A stretch of DNA of 64,000 nucleotides from Adiantum capillus-veneris (GCA_014529385.2 CM043947.1:117292087-117356086); one strand, 5' to 3'; counted from the stretch's first letter, positions 1 through 11,830 are shown. Numbers and translations are program-made. The notes: generated from the sequence alone by a model not told the origin.

Positions 1-904
1 ATTACGTGGCATGCTAGACCCGGATTTCCACGCTGACCTTCAAAGGCCGCAAAATTTTTGAATTGAGGAGACAACAGGGGGTCTCCCGCGGTGTTGTCAC
101 GTCGCCGTGACATCCAGGCGGCCCCTCCCGCATGCCTTGGTGCCCAAGAAAAGGAGCCCAAAAATAGGAACCCAATCACGCGCGGTTGGGAGCTAGAAAA
201 TGAGTGTGGAGTTGAGAATAGGAAGGATGCTCTAAGGGAGCAAATTTTTGCAGATTGGGGAGGAGCTCTCAAGGAGAAATTTTGTGGACAGCTCGGAAAG
301 AAGCTTTGGAAAAACTCTCTTGGGTAGGAAGGCCAGACTCAACGGGAGCTTGTTTTGAAGGGGAAGCTTGGAGGAGCTTTGGAGAAACAGGGTCTTTTTT
401 GTGCTCGTCGGGTTCGTGCCGATAGAGTCGGTTGTAGCAGCAGGAGTTTTTTTCAAGGTTGTTTGTAGACGGTGTTCTTTGCCGCAATCGAAGCAAATGA
501 TATCGATTTTTTGTGCAGTTTCTTCCCCTTTTCCCCATCTTCGCTTTGCTCTGTTCCAACAAGTTGGTGCCGGTGTTTGAGATGTGTGTGCCTCCCTGGG
601 CCTCTGTGTGTGAGAGAGAAAGAGAGAGCGGTGTGTGCGGCAGCACGATCGTAAACAAGCAAAGTCTGGTGTGGTCTGTTGCCAATTGTGCAAGTTTTGA
701 AGGTAAACACTAGTGGATCAGGGTACAGTGATTATCCTGGGATATAGTGAGGCGTGTTTTTTGTGTGCCGTAGGTGCTCCCCTTTCCCCCCCATCCATCT
801 TCTAGTGCCACCATTGAGGAGCATCTGATTGCTCCTATTTGAAGGTAAAGTTATGGTTTCGGAGCTGATGAAGTGCAGAATTTGAAGAGCAGATACGGTG
901 CAAG

Positions 905-1468
905 ATGACTTGTGCAGGTTTTTCTACTTTCACTAGGGTGGGAGATGCCAAATCCTACCTGCAAGATTGTGGTTTATTTGTGTTGGAAAAGAGGTTGACG
1001 AGAGAAGAAGGTGCGGTGCGTATTTTCCCAATGTGGGTTGGGGAAAGTGCAAACCGGTGGTTTGATGGGCTACTTGCAGCAGAAAATTGAATTGTGAAGC
1101 TTTGGACGTTTTCTTTTGGCACCAGTACCATGCCAACGGTGCAGATGCATGAGGTAAAGAGTAAGCTGGATGGTTTAAAGCAAAATCTAGACGGAGATTT
1201 CCAGGCATTCATATGGGAATTTGAAGCCCTTTGGCGAGAGGTGATGGAGGTAACTAATACTCAAAGTGTTGATTTTCCAAAATCGAGCAAGTTTTTCCAT
1301 TGTCTGCATGAGGAGGCCAGGGATAAAGTGGAGACAAATGGGCATGTGACATATGTTGAGGTGGTGGAATTGACGAGAGGCCGACCAAAAGATATTGAAG
1401 AAGTGACAGGCCAAGTAGGGTTTGCCAGATGTGGTGATGCCGAAGCAAATGGAAGTGGTGCGAGTTGA
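905..1468 (+). pseudogene. gag-like capsid fragment, copy A
   Basis: Two consecutive frames in the same phase (905-1090 and 1094-1468) resemble the capsid region of Ty3/gypsy gag. They show the hydrophobic core around WVGESANRWFDGLL and a downstream helix-rich stretch around LWREVMEV and DKVETNGHVTY. Gag would form the particle that packages element RNA in the cytoplasm. Comparison with copy B (4616-5176) shows that copy A has a local frameshift near 1080 that brings in a TGA at 1088, with phase regained just downstream. No zinc knuckle follows. The match to gag rests on pattern only; the family is inferred. Confidence 0.6.
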
Positions 1469-2034
1469 GCCAAAAGTGGTGCAAAGGAGTGTACCAGTGC
1501 TTGCAAGAAGAACTGAGGGTTTTGTGCATGCAAAGAGATGGGGTGGTTCCCATGTCGTGGTTGCCATTTAGGGCGGCTCTGATTGTGCAAGACGTGGAGA
1601 CAATTCCAGATCAGGCAAGGGAAGTCCCAAATCAAGGTATGGATGTTCAACATTCTTTGAAGGATGGTAAAGACCGAAGGGTACGATTTGCAGATGAAGT
1701 CGAGGCAAAACAGTTGGAAGCGATTCCAAAGTTGGAGACAAAAGATGAGGTTGAGCCAAGCAAGTGCAGCTCCACAGACGCAGATACAAGCTCAGAAACA
1801 GAGTCAACCCAATCCAAGTATGAAGAGTATGATTATTTGCATGTGCATGGAGATACGGTGGATAAGTCTGAAAAGCATGGAGTAGTGCATGTTGATGTAC
1901 CTGGTGAGGATCAAGTGGAGGAGTTTATGTCCACCTATGAGGATATACACCTAGAAATGGTGCATAATTTTGCCAAATGGGGTGATGCGGAGGAGTGTAC
2001 GAGTTCAAAGAAGGGGGAGAGTCCAATGCAGTAG
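1465..2034 (+). CDS. Acidic gag-adjacent ORF, copy A
   Basis: An open frame of 189 codons directly follows the gag-like part with a 4-base overlap. The middle is strongly acidic and serine-rich (around VEPSKCSSTDADTSSETE) and the end is KKGESPMQ. There is no CCHC knuckle, protease triad (D-S/T-G) or other recognisable domain. Copy B carries the same region broken into two pieces (5217-5519 and 5549-5824), so the frame is not kept intact between copies. It is probably the C-terminal part of the element's gag polyprotein. I assign no function. Confidence 0.4.
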   Translation: MSQKWCKGVYQCLQEELRVLCMQRDGVVPMSWLPFRAALIVQDVETIPDQAREVPNQGMDVQHSLKDGKDRRVRFADEVEAKQLEAIPKLETKDEVEPSKCSSTDADTSSETESTQSKYEEYDYLHVHGDTVDKSEKHGVVHVDVPGEDQVEEFMSTYEDIHLEMVHNFAKWGDAEECTSSKKGESPMQ

Positions 2035-2114
2035 GCATGCCATATGGAAAATGAAGGATATTTCCCAATCGTGTCCAAGCTGTCAAAAGAGGTAGCAATA
2101 CATGGTTAAAGTGT

Positions 2115-2471
2115 ATGCTTGTAAGTGCATTAGTCAGGTATGTTATATGCCAGATACGAAGCTCCATGGAAATGAACTCTGCTTTACATGGTTGGGAGGG
2201 AGGGTCAAAATTGTTAGTTGGTGCAGATGGTGTGATTGAAGTGCCAGATGCATTGGTTGGTTCAGATAGCATGCTTACATGGCGAGATGTGTTGATGAGG
2301 AAAGTAAAGGTCAGAAGAAGTGCTAAGGTAATTTGGGCATGTTGTGTGCTTGGTGGTTGCGGACATGGGGGAAGCATTATTCGAGGGTCCTGCAGATGGA
2401 TGGAAGGAGTCAGTGCCAGGTTTGATCCAGGCGGAAGCTATGTGGTGAAGGGGGTTGGGCAACCCACCTGA
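2115..2471 (+). CDS. Unknown ORF conserved between tandem copies, copy A
   Basis: This frame of 118 codons recurs almost unchanged as the C-terminal part of 5740-6195 in copy B. It has a hydrophobic start (MLVSALVRYVICQI), a central GWEGGSKLLVG stretch and a basic MRKVKVRRSAK patch. I do not recognise it. Because the copies are recent, conservation alone does not prove selection. It could be a decayed gag or protease tail or a chance frame. Confidence 0.3.
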   Translation: MLVSALVRYVICQIRSSMEMNSALHGWEGGSKLLVGADGVIEVPDALVGSDSMLTWRDVLMRKVKVRRSAKVIWACCVLGGCGHGGSIIRGSCRWMEGVSARFDPGGSYVVKGVGQPT

Positions 2472-4615
2472 GGTTTGACAGTAGTTGGCAAGAGTAGGGC
2501 CTTGTACATATGGTAAGTTTTTTGTGGTTTGCTTAGAGTTTTGGATAGTGTTTGCCAGTTTTTGCCGCAAAAAGAAGAAAAAAGATGCTTTTTGGTTGAA
2601 CATTCATGTTCAACAAGGGGGTCGGGCAATGATCATGCAGCCAAAGTGTGTCAATCATAATAGAGGGCATAGACAATGGTGTGTATGCTTATAGATGCAT
2701 GGCAGAGGGCTAGAACAAATGGGCAGAGCTCGTGCAAGCAACTGACAGCAGAGATGTATGGTTTATGTGGTTTTTTAGGCCAAAACGACTCCAGATAGGG
2801 TGGTAGGTGAAGGATGTCCAAGGTGCCAATTTTTGTCTTGGAAATATAGAGCTTGAAGTGCTGAATGAACAGGTCTAGACGTCTCGTGAAACGGAGCCAC
2901 GGTGTGCAAGAGACGCGGCTTTGAAGTTGGGAGTGATTGCAGATCCGAGACGGATAGGCCAAGTGATGTTGGGTAGTTCGAGCCAGTTTGGGGCTACGGT
3001 TGTGTAGTGCTTGATTTATGGAGCATGTTGGTGATTGGAGCCATAATGAGAGAGTTATTGCCAGATGAAGTTTCATCAGTGGCCACGTTTGTGCTGGGTT
3101 GGCCGTCTCAAGAGGTGTGCCATCTGATGATTTTGGAGCCTCACCAAGGATTCTATGCATTCTATGCGGTGTACGGAGGTAGTAGAAAGCGACGGCGTCC
3201 CGAGCAGAGACTGGACGAGCAAGATACTGAGGTTTGAGGGTGGCGTCAGTTGCCAACGGGGTGGTAGCTGGTGATTTTTTCTCGTTTTAATTGGCTCAAT
3301 TAGAGTGCATGACAAGGGAAAAGTCAAAAGGGGTCAAGTTTGGTACATGTTCAGGCCTAGAATTGGGTTTGCATTGGGTTTCACCAGCTCGGTGATGGGT
3401 TAAAGTGGCAAGGGAAAACCTCTCTCCAAGGGGTTTTTTTTAAGGGCTTTTAAACTTGGAGGTCCAAGGGGGGATGGGCCAAGGTCGTAGGCAGGTGCCA
3501 TGTGGTAGGTACAAAGCCCTTATGCGGATCTCAGAGCCATAGAAGCGTGGTACTTAGGATGGATGGCGCACCCACGTAAGGCATCGGTGAGTTGAGGATG
3601 AGCTCGAGGAGCTCAAGCTATGGTGGTCCGTCTCTGTGGCATCTGAGTACTGATGTGGTCGGACCCATATGCAACTGAATGTGTGAGCATTCGCTTTGAA
3701 GCCGTTGATTACGTGGCATGCCAGAACCGAATTCCCACGCTGACCTTCAAAGGCCGCGACCTTTCGCGACCTTTTTGGACTGAGGAGGCAAGAGGAGGGT
3801 CTCCCGCGGCGTTGTCACGCCGCCGTGACATCCAGGGGGGCCCTCTCACATGCCTTGGTGCCCAAAAATAGGAGCCCAATACTTGCACGGTTGGGAGCTA
3901 AAAAAGGAGTGTGGAGCCGAGAATAGGAAGGACGCTCACGTGCTCTAAGGGAGCAGATTTTTGCAGATTGGGGAGGAGCTCTCAAGGAGAGATGTTTTGG
4001 ACAGCTCTGAAAGAAGCTTTGGAAAAACTCTCTTGGGTAGGAAGGCACGACTCAACAGGAGCTCGTTTTGAAGGGAAAGCTTGGAGGAGCTTTGGAGAAA
4101 CATGGTGTTTTTTGCGCTCGTCGGGTTCGTGCCGACAAAGTCGGTTGTAGCAGCAGGAGTTTTTTTCAAGGTTGTTTGTGGACGGTGTTCTTTGCCGCAA
4201 TCAAAGCAAACGATATCCATTTTTTGTGTTGTTTCTTCCCCTTTTCCCCCTTCTTCTCTTTGATCTGGTCCAAGAAGTTGGTGCCGGTGTTTGAAATGTG
4301 TGCCTCGCCGGGCCTCTGTGTGTGAGAGAGAAAGAGAGAGCGGTGTGTGAGGCAACACGGTCGTCAACAAGCGAAGTCTGGTGTGGTCTGTCGTCAATTG
4401 TGCAAGTTTGGAAGGTAAACTCTAATCGATCGGGGTGTAGTGATTATCCTGGGCTATAGTGAGGCGTGTTGTTCGTGTGCCGGGTGTGTTCCCCTTTCCC
4501 CCTCATCCATCTTCCGGTGTCCCCACTGAGGAGCACCTGATTGCTCCTATTTGAAGGTAAAGCGATGGTTTTGAGCTGATGAAGTGCAAATTTTGAAGAA
4601 CAAATACGGAGCAAG

Positions 4616-5176
4616 ATGACTTGGGCGAGTTTTTCTACTTTCACTGGGGTGGGAGATGTGGAATCTTGGCTGCAAGATTGTGGTTTATTTGTGTTGGAAA
4701 ACAGGTTGATGAGAGAAGAAGGTGCGGTGCATATTTTCCCACTGTGGGTTGGGGGAAGTGCAAAGCGGTGGTTTGATGGGCTACTTGCAGAAGAAAAGTT
4801 GAATTGTGAAGCTTTGGAAGGGTCTTTTTGGTACCAGTACATGCCAGCAGTGCAGATGCATGAGGTAAAGAGTAACTTGGACAGTTTAAAGCAGAATCTC
4901 GACGAAGATTTCTAGGTGTTCATATGGGAATTTGAAGCCCTTTGGCGAGAGGTGATGGAGGTAACTGATACTCAAAGTGTTGATTTTCTAAAATTGAGCA
5001 AGTTTTTTGATTGTCTACATGAGGAGGTCAGGGATAAAGTGGAGACGGATGGGCCTCTGACATATGCTGAGGCGTTGGAATTGGCGAGAGACCGAACCAA
5101 AAAGATATTGAAGAAGCGACGGGCCAAGCAGGGTTTGCCAGATGTGGTGATGCCGAAGAAAATGGAAGTGGTGTGA
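4616..5176 (+). pseudogene. gag-like capsid fragment, copy B
   Basis: This is the better-preserved gag-like copy. The frame runs from ATG 4616 through the WVGGSAKRWFDGLL core, is cut by an in-frame TAG at 4913-4915, and continues in the same phase to 5176. The end is basic (KKILKKRRAKQ), a plausible RNA-binding tail. The role would be particle formation for a Ty3/gypsy-type element. The single stop and the following frameshift towards 5217 make it non-functional as read. Confidence 0.6.
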
Positions 5177-5216
5177 GTTGAGCCGAAAGCGGTGCAAAGG
5201 AGTGTGCTAGTGCTTA

Positions 5217-5824
5217 GTGGAGGAACCGAGGGTTTTGTGGATGCAAAGAGATGGGGTGATTCCCATATTGAGGTTGCCAATTAGGGCAGCTTTGATTGTG
5301 CAAGACGTGGAGACAATTCCAGTTCAGGCAAGGAAAGTGCTGCCAAATCAAGGTATCAATGTTCAGCATTCTTTGAAGGATGGTAAAGATCGGAGGGTAC
5401 GATTTGCAGATGAAGTCGATGCAAAAAAGCTGGAAGAGATTCCAGAGTTGGAGACAAAAGATGAGGTTGAGCCAAGCAAGTGCAGCTCCACAAATGCAAA
5501 TACAAGATGGGAAACATAGTCAACCCAGTCCAAGTATGAAATGATCTTTTGCATGTTCATGGAGATATGGTGGATATGTCTGAAGAGCAAGGAGCAATGC
5601 ATGTTGATGTGCCTGGTGAGGATCAAGTGGAGGAGTCTATGTCCACCTATGAGGATATACACCTAGAAATGGTGCAGAATTTTGCCAAATGGGGTGATGT
5701 GGAGGAGTCTACGAGTTCAAAGAAGGGGGGGAGAGTCCAATGCAGCAGGCATGCCATATGGAAAATGAAGGATATTTCCCAATCGTGTCCAAGCTGTCAA
5801 AAGAGGTATGCAACATATGGTTGA
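5217..5824 (+). pseudogene. Acidic gag-adjacent region, copy B (broken)
   Basis: This is the counterpart of 1465-2034. Two open pieces (5217-5519 and 5549-5824) carry the same acidic serine-rich text, separated by a TAG and a small frame change near 5520-5548. No catalytic motif is visible. It shows that copies A and B decayed independently after duplication. Confidence 0.45.
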
Positions 5825-6195
5825 AGTGTATGCTTGTAAGTGCATTAGTCAGGTATGTTATCTGCCAAATACGGAGCTCCATGGAGATGAACTCTGCTTT
5901 ACATGGTTGGGAGGGAGGGTCAAAATTGTTAGTTGGTCCAGATGGTGTGATTGAAGTGCCAGATGCATTGGTTGGTTCAGATAGCATGCTTACATGGCGA
6001 GATGTGTTGATGAGGAAAGTAAAGGTAAGAAGAAGTGCTAAGGTAATTTGGGCATGTTGTGTGCTTGGTGGTTGCGGACATGGGGGAAGCGTTATTGGAA
6101 GGTGCTGCAGATGGATGGAAGGAGTCAGTGCCACGTTTTTTATCCACGCGGAAGCTATGTGGTGCAGGGGGTTGGGCAACTCACTTGAGGTTTGA
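5740..6195 (+). CDS. Unknown ORF conserved between tandem copies, copy B
   Basis: 151 codons. The C-terminal two thirds match the frame at 2115-2471 in copy A, including MLVSALVRYVICQI and VPDALVGSDSMLTW. The extra N-terminus overlaps the end of the acidic region in another phase. I recognise no domain. An undescribed accessory frame of this gag-only family is possible, but a chance frame kept by recent duplication is as likely. Confidence 0.3.
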   Translation: MQQACHMENEGYFPIVSKLSKEVCNIWLKCMLVSALVRYVICQIRSSMEMNSALHGWEGGSKLLVGPDGVIEVPDALVGSDSMLTWRDVLMRKVKVRRSAKVIWACCVLGGCGHGGSVIGRCCRWMEGVSATFFIHAEAMWCRGLGNSLEV

Positions 6196-6819
6196 CAGTA
6201 GTTGGCAGGAGTAGGGCCTTGTACATATGGTAGGTTTTTTGTGGTTTGCTCAGAGTTTTGGATAGTGTTTGCCAGTTTTTGCAGCAAAAAGATGCTTTTT
6301 GGTTGAACATGAATGTTCAACAAGGGGGTCGAGCAATGATCACGCAGCCAAAGTGCATCGATCATAATAGAGGACATAGATAGTGATGTGTATGCTTATA
6401 GATGCATGGCAAAGGGCTAGAAAAAATGGGAAGATATCGTGCAAGCAACTGATAGCAGAGATGTATGCTTTATGTGGTTTTTTTGGCCAAACGACTCCAG
6501 ATAGGGTGGTAGGTGAAGGATGTCCAAGGTGCCAATTTTTGGCTTGGAAATATAGAGCTTGAAGTGATGAATGAATAGGTCTAAACGGCTCGTGAAATGG
6601 AGCCACGGTGTGCAAGAGACGGGGCTTTGATGTTGGAAGTGATTGCAGATCCGAGAGGGATAGGCCAAGTGATGCCGGGTAGTTCGAGCCAGTTTGGGGC
6701 TACAGGTATGTAGTGCTTGATTTATGGAGCATGTTGGTGATCGGAGCCATGATGAGAGAGTATTGCTAGATGAAGTTTTGTCAGTGGCCAGGTTTGTGCT
6801 GGGTTGGCCGTCTCAAGAG

Positions 6820-8248
6820 CGAGCACTTAGAAAATCTAAAAATTATAATTCTTTGAAAACATGAGAGAAGGGAGAAGATCCACACAGTATTGGGGACCAG
6901 AAGATGGGCTGGTCCCCCCCCGTAAAGAGTATTCTTTTATTCAGGGAGAATTCTTATACAAGCACGAGAACCCGAGGAAACCCCTCCGTTCTGTAATCTT
7001 AGACCTAAAGGTCGTACTTTCCCGTAAAGGACTTGGGCACAAGGCCGTTCCTTCCCGTAAGGGACTTAGGCGTGAAGCCGTACTTTCCTGTAAGGGACTT
7101 AGGCACAAGGCCGTTCCTTCCCGTAAGGGACTTAGGCGCGAAGCCGTACTTTCCCGTAAGGGACTTAGGCACAAGGCCGTTCCTTCTCGTAAGGGACTTA
7201 GACGCGAAGCCGTACTTTCCCGTAAGGGACTTAGGCACAAGGTCGTTCCTTCCCATAAGGGACTTAGGCGCGAAGCCGTACTTTCCCGTAAGGGACTAAG
7301 GCGTGAAGCCGTACTTCCCGTAAAGGGCCTTCCCGTAAGACGGGAGATTCCTGCAAAACAAACCACACAAACACGCGACAACAATTCGTATGGCGAATCC
7401 ACAATAGATACCTATCGCTCTTGCGCGGGAAAAGCGACTTCTGTGCTTCGTAGTCTCGCGATCTCTTGCGGCAGAGTCTTCTCTTGCTGATGTTGGTACC
7501 TTCCGTAAGTGAGAGCATGTGGTGCTTTTATAGCTCCCTGGCCACGGCACGAATAACTGCTCGCGTAGAGATCGCGACTGTTTTTTTTTTTTGGCGCTGT
7601 TCTACTCGAAATAGGGAGAGAGAATTCGCTGGCTGGTTTTGTTGCTTTATCTTCTAAGTGGCTGCTTTATTTTATTAATAAAGAGGCCGGTCACTTTTAA
7701 GTGATCGGTCACTTTATAAAATAAAGTGTGAATCTGTTCAAACTTTAAAAACTCACTCCGTTAGTGAAAACAATGCTACACGGACACATTCCAGGCGTCC
7801 CCGGGTGCAGGACACGACACAGATGCAATGCACACACAGACTCCTCGCAGAAAAACATCTGTCCTCCTTCGACTGTTCCTGCTTTTCGTAAAAAGCTTCA
7901 TTGAACCCATCTTTATTCTTGTGCTTGCGTTCTTACGCGTATTTTCTTACTCAGTTCGGATTTCCTCCTTAGACCCTTAGTGTGTCCCCTTACCGATGAA
8001 CCTGTCACCCATATTGTGACTCATTAGGGACCACCATTACCTGGTCTTCTTCCACCGAACTAACATGCCAACTCCTTCACGGTGGTTCTTGTCACCCATC
8101 ATATGACACACCAGAGTTGTCTGTTTCCTGATGGCTTTTCTTACAGATCTGTGATTCCTTAACTTATAAGTTAACTTGTGCACATTTCTTATTAAAGTCC
8201 TAATTCTAGAAAATAGAAATTAGAAACAAAATAGTCAAATTAGTTTCA
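6820..8248 (-). repeat. 3' LTR of nested element (truncated end)
   Basis: Direct repeat of 12008-13459. Both share cgagca(c)ttagaaaatct near the left, the ggtcccccccc(g)taaag tract, the 33-bp minisatellite, and the end ttagtttca. The outer 22 bp (tgtcacaaaacgggag...) present in the right LTR are missing here, so the outer boundary was deleted together with ~60 bp of target. An A/T-rich stretch at 7674-7730 (tttattttattaataaag) could contain transcript signals; this is not proven. Confidence 0.85.
7010..7330. repeat. 33-bp minisatellite in left LTR
   Basis: About nine to ten tandem units of 33 bp, marked by cccgtaaggg recurring at 33-base steps (for example 7056, 7089, 7122). Two unit types alternate, one with cacaaggccgttcc and one with gcgaagccgtact, giving a 66-bp dimer. 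Because 33 is a multiple of three, several frames on both strands stay open and produce repetitive 11-residue pseudo-proteins; I do not regard those as genes. Confidence 0.9.
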
Positions 8249-8258
8249 TCCCTCTCAC
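8249..8258 (-). other. Polypurine tract of nested element
   Basis: Reads gtgagaggga on the minus strand, directly before the 3' LTR, whose minus-strand start is tgaaactaattt. Position and composition fit the plus-strand primer of LTR retrotransposons. Confidence 0.7.
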
Positions 8259-11200
8259 TTATAAACAGTTGTCCTCAACTGTAGAGGTCCAACTGAACTA
8301 CCGGGGAGAAACTGGAAAGATTCCAAATCTTACTCAATGGTGAGTTGAGCTAGTCCTTTCTCAAAGGAGAACTTAAAAATTAAATAAAATTCAAGAATTC
8401 AATACTTACCTTACCGGTTCATGTCCTTCCTCTAGTACCTCGAGGATATCCTTCACCATTCATCAAACTTACGAGCCATGTAAGAACTCGTCATTCGCGT
8501 CTTTCCCACAAATTGGAAGTTTCCTTATCCGAGAATTTGTTAACTCAATTCCACCTTCTCAATCCCGAGAAGAATCATCCTCCTAAAAATCAATTTAGGT
8601 CTATGTCCTTGCGCATAACCTTGCGCTATTAGTCCTGAGGATATTAAACCTCCTGTCCTCCCGCATAGGGCATGTCGAGAGCATTAAGCTGATGTGAATC
8701 TTCTTGTGGCAGACAAAGTGTGCCACCTTGCCAAAATAAGTTCTTATTCCGGGCCTTTGCTTTGGGTAGGCCAATTGTTCTGATCCAAAGTTTCGTTATC
8801 CAAGACTCTGTTAACTTGATTCCGTCTTCTCAAATTCGAGAAGAATAATCTTCCTAGAAATCAATCTAGGTATCTGTCCTTGCGCATAATCCTGCACTGT
8901 TACTCCAGAGGGTATTAAACCTCTTGTGTCCTCCCACATAGGTAATACTCAAGTCATAGAGCATTAAGCTCGATGTCTTTCTTTCACAAACAAATTTTGC
9001 GATCACCTTAAAGAAGGTTCTTGTTTCGGGCCATCGCTCAACGTAGGCGAATGGTTCCAATCCGAAGATTCCTTGTGCACGGCGGCACTTCCTTCCAATC
9101 TTTTCCTCCTGCAAGTTATTATCACCAGCAGTGTTTTCCTGATGCCCATTAGCGTCTCTTCCTTGCAGACGCCATCTTTGCAAGCATCTAGGCCTCCTCG
9201 CAAAATCTTAGGCAGATAAAATTCTAGCCATATCATTCTGTGAACATAAGTTCAAACTTGGCCCACTTAAGGGTGAACCCGCTTTGGATCTCAAGGATGT
9301 GCTCCCATATGTGGTTAAGGTAATTCTTACCATTTTAAAATGGTTGGCGAATTTTACTATTACGAACATAATAGTTCGAATTTATTCCAGCAGCGTGTAA
9401 ATGCTACTTGACTTGCTCATGGAGAAACATATACCGCAACCAAAAGTTGCTACTGTAATCATAAAAGCACATAGCGTACTGAATAATCAACGATCATCAA
9501 AAAACCTCTTCTCTGTAGAGAATCCTTCTACCGAACACATCTCAAATAGAGATTCTCGTGTCGGAATATCCTTGCGCATAAAAAGGCGCTCAAGAGAGTA
9601 TAACAAACTCTCGTCCAGTTCCTTGGCATAGGTCTGCATCTTCATGTGTTATCCATGTACCCAAAGGTGTACATAATTCTTAAGCTGTGTCAGAGTTTTG
9701 GTGAACCTGGGAAATTACCTTCCCTTCGTAAGATCCTTAGAGCGAAGACGCCCAACTTGACGATCCCTTGGCTCGATCTTAGAGCAAAACCCACTCATTA
9801 AATAACTAGTATTTCAATCCTTGGATTCCTCGAGCACAGGCCGTAGTCGTTGCTTGTTCCTTCTCTCATAAAGAGAGTGTTTATTCACTTGTGTGAAAAG
9901 CACTACCATGTCCTCCCTGACCGGGTAGGGGGGTGTGGCCTTAAAGAGTATTCAAGCTTAATGAAAGATTTTCTTTGCTTGGAATCTTGGAATGGTTCCT
10001 TCCTTTCTGTCGTCCTACTCAGGGCATGGCACCCCTGCAACTCTTTTCCGACTCTGTTTCCTGAGTCCTGTTCCTGCAGAATAACTCCGCTTTCTTGGAC
10101 ACGAAGTCCTTTCCTTGGTAATTTCAACTTCCGGATCACATCTTGAGAGTCTACCTCTCTTCAATCCGTGGATCTGCTTCCCGAACTTGGGTATGAAACC
10201 CTTGGGCTGATCTGGCTCTAGTTCCTCAGAGCACTTTTATCCTGCAGAGGCTCATGCCTTCCTCTGCTCCTACTCCCTCACGAAGAGGAAGTACACCTGC
10301 AATCAAATACTTAGAGATCATAACATAAAAATCGTACCTTTAAAGTCACGACGCTCGTAACGCAACTTGGTTCTCGAAAAAGCAATTCCCCGGAAGAGAT
10401 CTCTGCTTAGAAAATCCTCTCTTCCAATCCTACACCCAAAAGAGGTGTGTTCTCGGGTTCCTTCTTGTAAATCAGCCCCGTCTACGACGTTTATGGGCTG
10501 AAAACATAGAAAAACAACAGCTTGTCACGATGAAAACACGCTCCGTAGGCACTTCTTCGCGAGGAAACTCACGCACTGGGTCTTGACGACATCTGGTACA
10601 CTTGGGGCAGCCATGGGCATCACCGGCAACGTCTTCTTTACGGCTGAAATCTGCAGCAGCATCTCCTCCTTGCAAAGATTGGTCTTCCCTTACCGGGTAG
10701 GGAGTGTTGGTTTGTAAGGTACTTAAGCTTGATAAAAGTTGTTCTTTGCTTGAAAGCTCAGAATGATTCCTTCATAATTTCCTACCCGGACTAGCAGGCA
10801 ATTTGTTGGAGAACTACCGGATACCAGATCAATCATGGGCCTTCCGGATGGTTAAGCAAAGCAGTTCATCGTATAAAACAATGTTCTGACTCCACCCTAC
10901 TCTCATAAAGATTCGAGAGTGATTGTCCTGGTTAGACACGTGCATATGTCGTGCATAAAAGCAATACGCATTTTATGAGTTCCTCAAAGATTTAACTTTG
11001 ATCAAAGACCTGCCCTCTCACTTAAAGTTCAAGGGTCTTTTGTTCAAAATCTCACGAGTTAGATTGAATTCCCTTACTCCAAACTTTCTCCGGACAGCAA
11101 TGTATCCTTTGAGGAGAGGTAACAAAAATTCGTTGTTTCTGTGTTCAATGGTTCTCGTCCCGCTGTGGGGATTGTATTCTATGTACATCAAGGTGTACAC

Positions 11201-11290
11201 TTTCAGCTTTTATTGCTGACTCCACCATCTGTTGCAAAGTATCTTGCAGATGGGTTTACAAAATTCGGGCAAAAGTCCTTCGTTAAATTT
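8259..11290 (-). other. Non-coding interior with internal duplications
   Basis: No protein domain is visible on either strand over ~3 kb. A 271-bp period duplication is clear: 8529 onward (ccgagaatttgttaac ... ccttgcgcataaccttgcgc) recurs from 8800. A second pair is 9905-10010 versus 10681-10785, both starting near accgggtaggg and containing ttctttgcttg. Repetitive non-coding interiors are typical of LARD-type elements. Confidence 0.65.
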
Positions 11291-11830
11291 GTTCATCTTT
11301 TCTTCCTCAGAGAGGATCAAGAATGGACCTTCCTTGGCAAGAGTGAACCACTACTTGCTTTGACTCGCTCGTGTTCCTATTTGGCAAACCAATCCCAATC
11401 TTCTTGAATGCCCTCCTCAAAGCGTAGAGGAAAAAAAAAAAATTGTCAGAGAATTCCGCCTTGAATTGTTGTTGTAAGTTCCTTGCAGAGCTTTGGTATA
11501 CCACCAAGTACTTGCAATCCCGTGGAGGTGTTTGGTCACATGTCTCACCTTCGACACTTCTCAGAAATTGTCGTTTGTAAAGGCAACTTCAAACTGTCGA
11601 ATAAAAGCAGTAGCTTTCAAGACATCTTCCCTTCCGTCAAAAGTATCAAGCTTGACCGGAGTGTTCCTAGGTCTAGAGACCTTCTTCATATCCTTCCCGA
11701 AATGACGGGATTTCTTGGCTATGGTTCTCGATTGATGTTCATGGATATCTTCTGGGTTCTGAAGTATCTTGAGCATTCCACTGCTCAGATTCTCTAGTTT
11801 CTTGAGCATCATGCTCTTGTCGCCTTCTCA
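11290..11830 (-). pseudogene. gag relic of nested element
   Basis: Minus-strand coding just downstream of the primer site. It reads KLDTFDGREDVLKATAFI, an in-frame TGA, then VRHVTKHLHGIASTWW. The F-D-G start and the L-x-G-x-A-x-x-W-W core match the Ty3/gypsy retrotransposon gag family. Its place immediately after the primer site supports this. A purine run near 11430 and other breaks disrupt the frame. It is the only protein relic in the element. Confidence 0.65.

Larger units (their letters stand above)
1..3707 (+). repeat. Tandem retroelement unit, copy A
   Basis: The window opens inside a long repeat whose first bases (attacgtggcatgc) recur at 3708 and, slightly changed, at 13997. Copies A, B and C are therefore head to tail with a period of about 3.7 kb. 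The unit holds a gag-like coding region near 0.9-2.0 kb, a second conserved frame near 2.1-2.5 kb, and long non-coding flanks. No pol domain is visible. The likely reading is a non-autonomous gag-only LTR element amplified in tandem by recombination between shared LTRs. I could not place LTR ends, a primer site or a polypurine tract, so this class is inferred. The 2.5-3.7 kb part and the first 0.9 kb hold no recognisable gene. Confidence 0.75.
3708..6819 (+). repeat. Tandem retroelement unit, copy B (left part)
   Basis: Second copy of the 3.7-kb unit, aligning with copy A from its first base. At 6819 the match stops (at gttggccgtctcaagag) and a different LTR element begins. The remainder of copy B resumes at 13460. 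About 60 bp present in copy A (around 3116-3177) are missing at this junction, so the insertion or a later event removed some target sequence. Left part plus right part plus the missing bases gives ~3.71 kb, the same as copy A. Confidence 0.8.

Noticed and set aside
232-693. Minus-strand frames of 138-153 codons, repeated at 3945-4397 and 14264-14644.
   Set aside because: They lie in the leader of the tandem unit, antisense to gag, and recur only because the unit is repeated. No domain seen.
7010-7330. Regular direct repeats resembling a CRISPR array.
   Set aside because: Units are contiguous with no unique spacers, lie inside an LTR, and the DNA is eukaryotic.
6861-7490. Long open frames with 11-residue repeats (also 12062-12538 and antisense frames).
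   Set aside because: They arise because the LTR minisatellite has a 33-bp period. No start context, domain or composition of a real protein.
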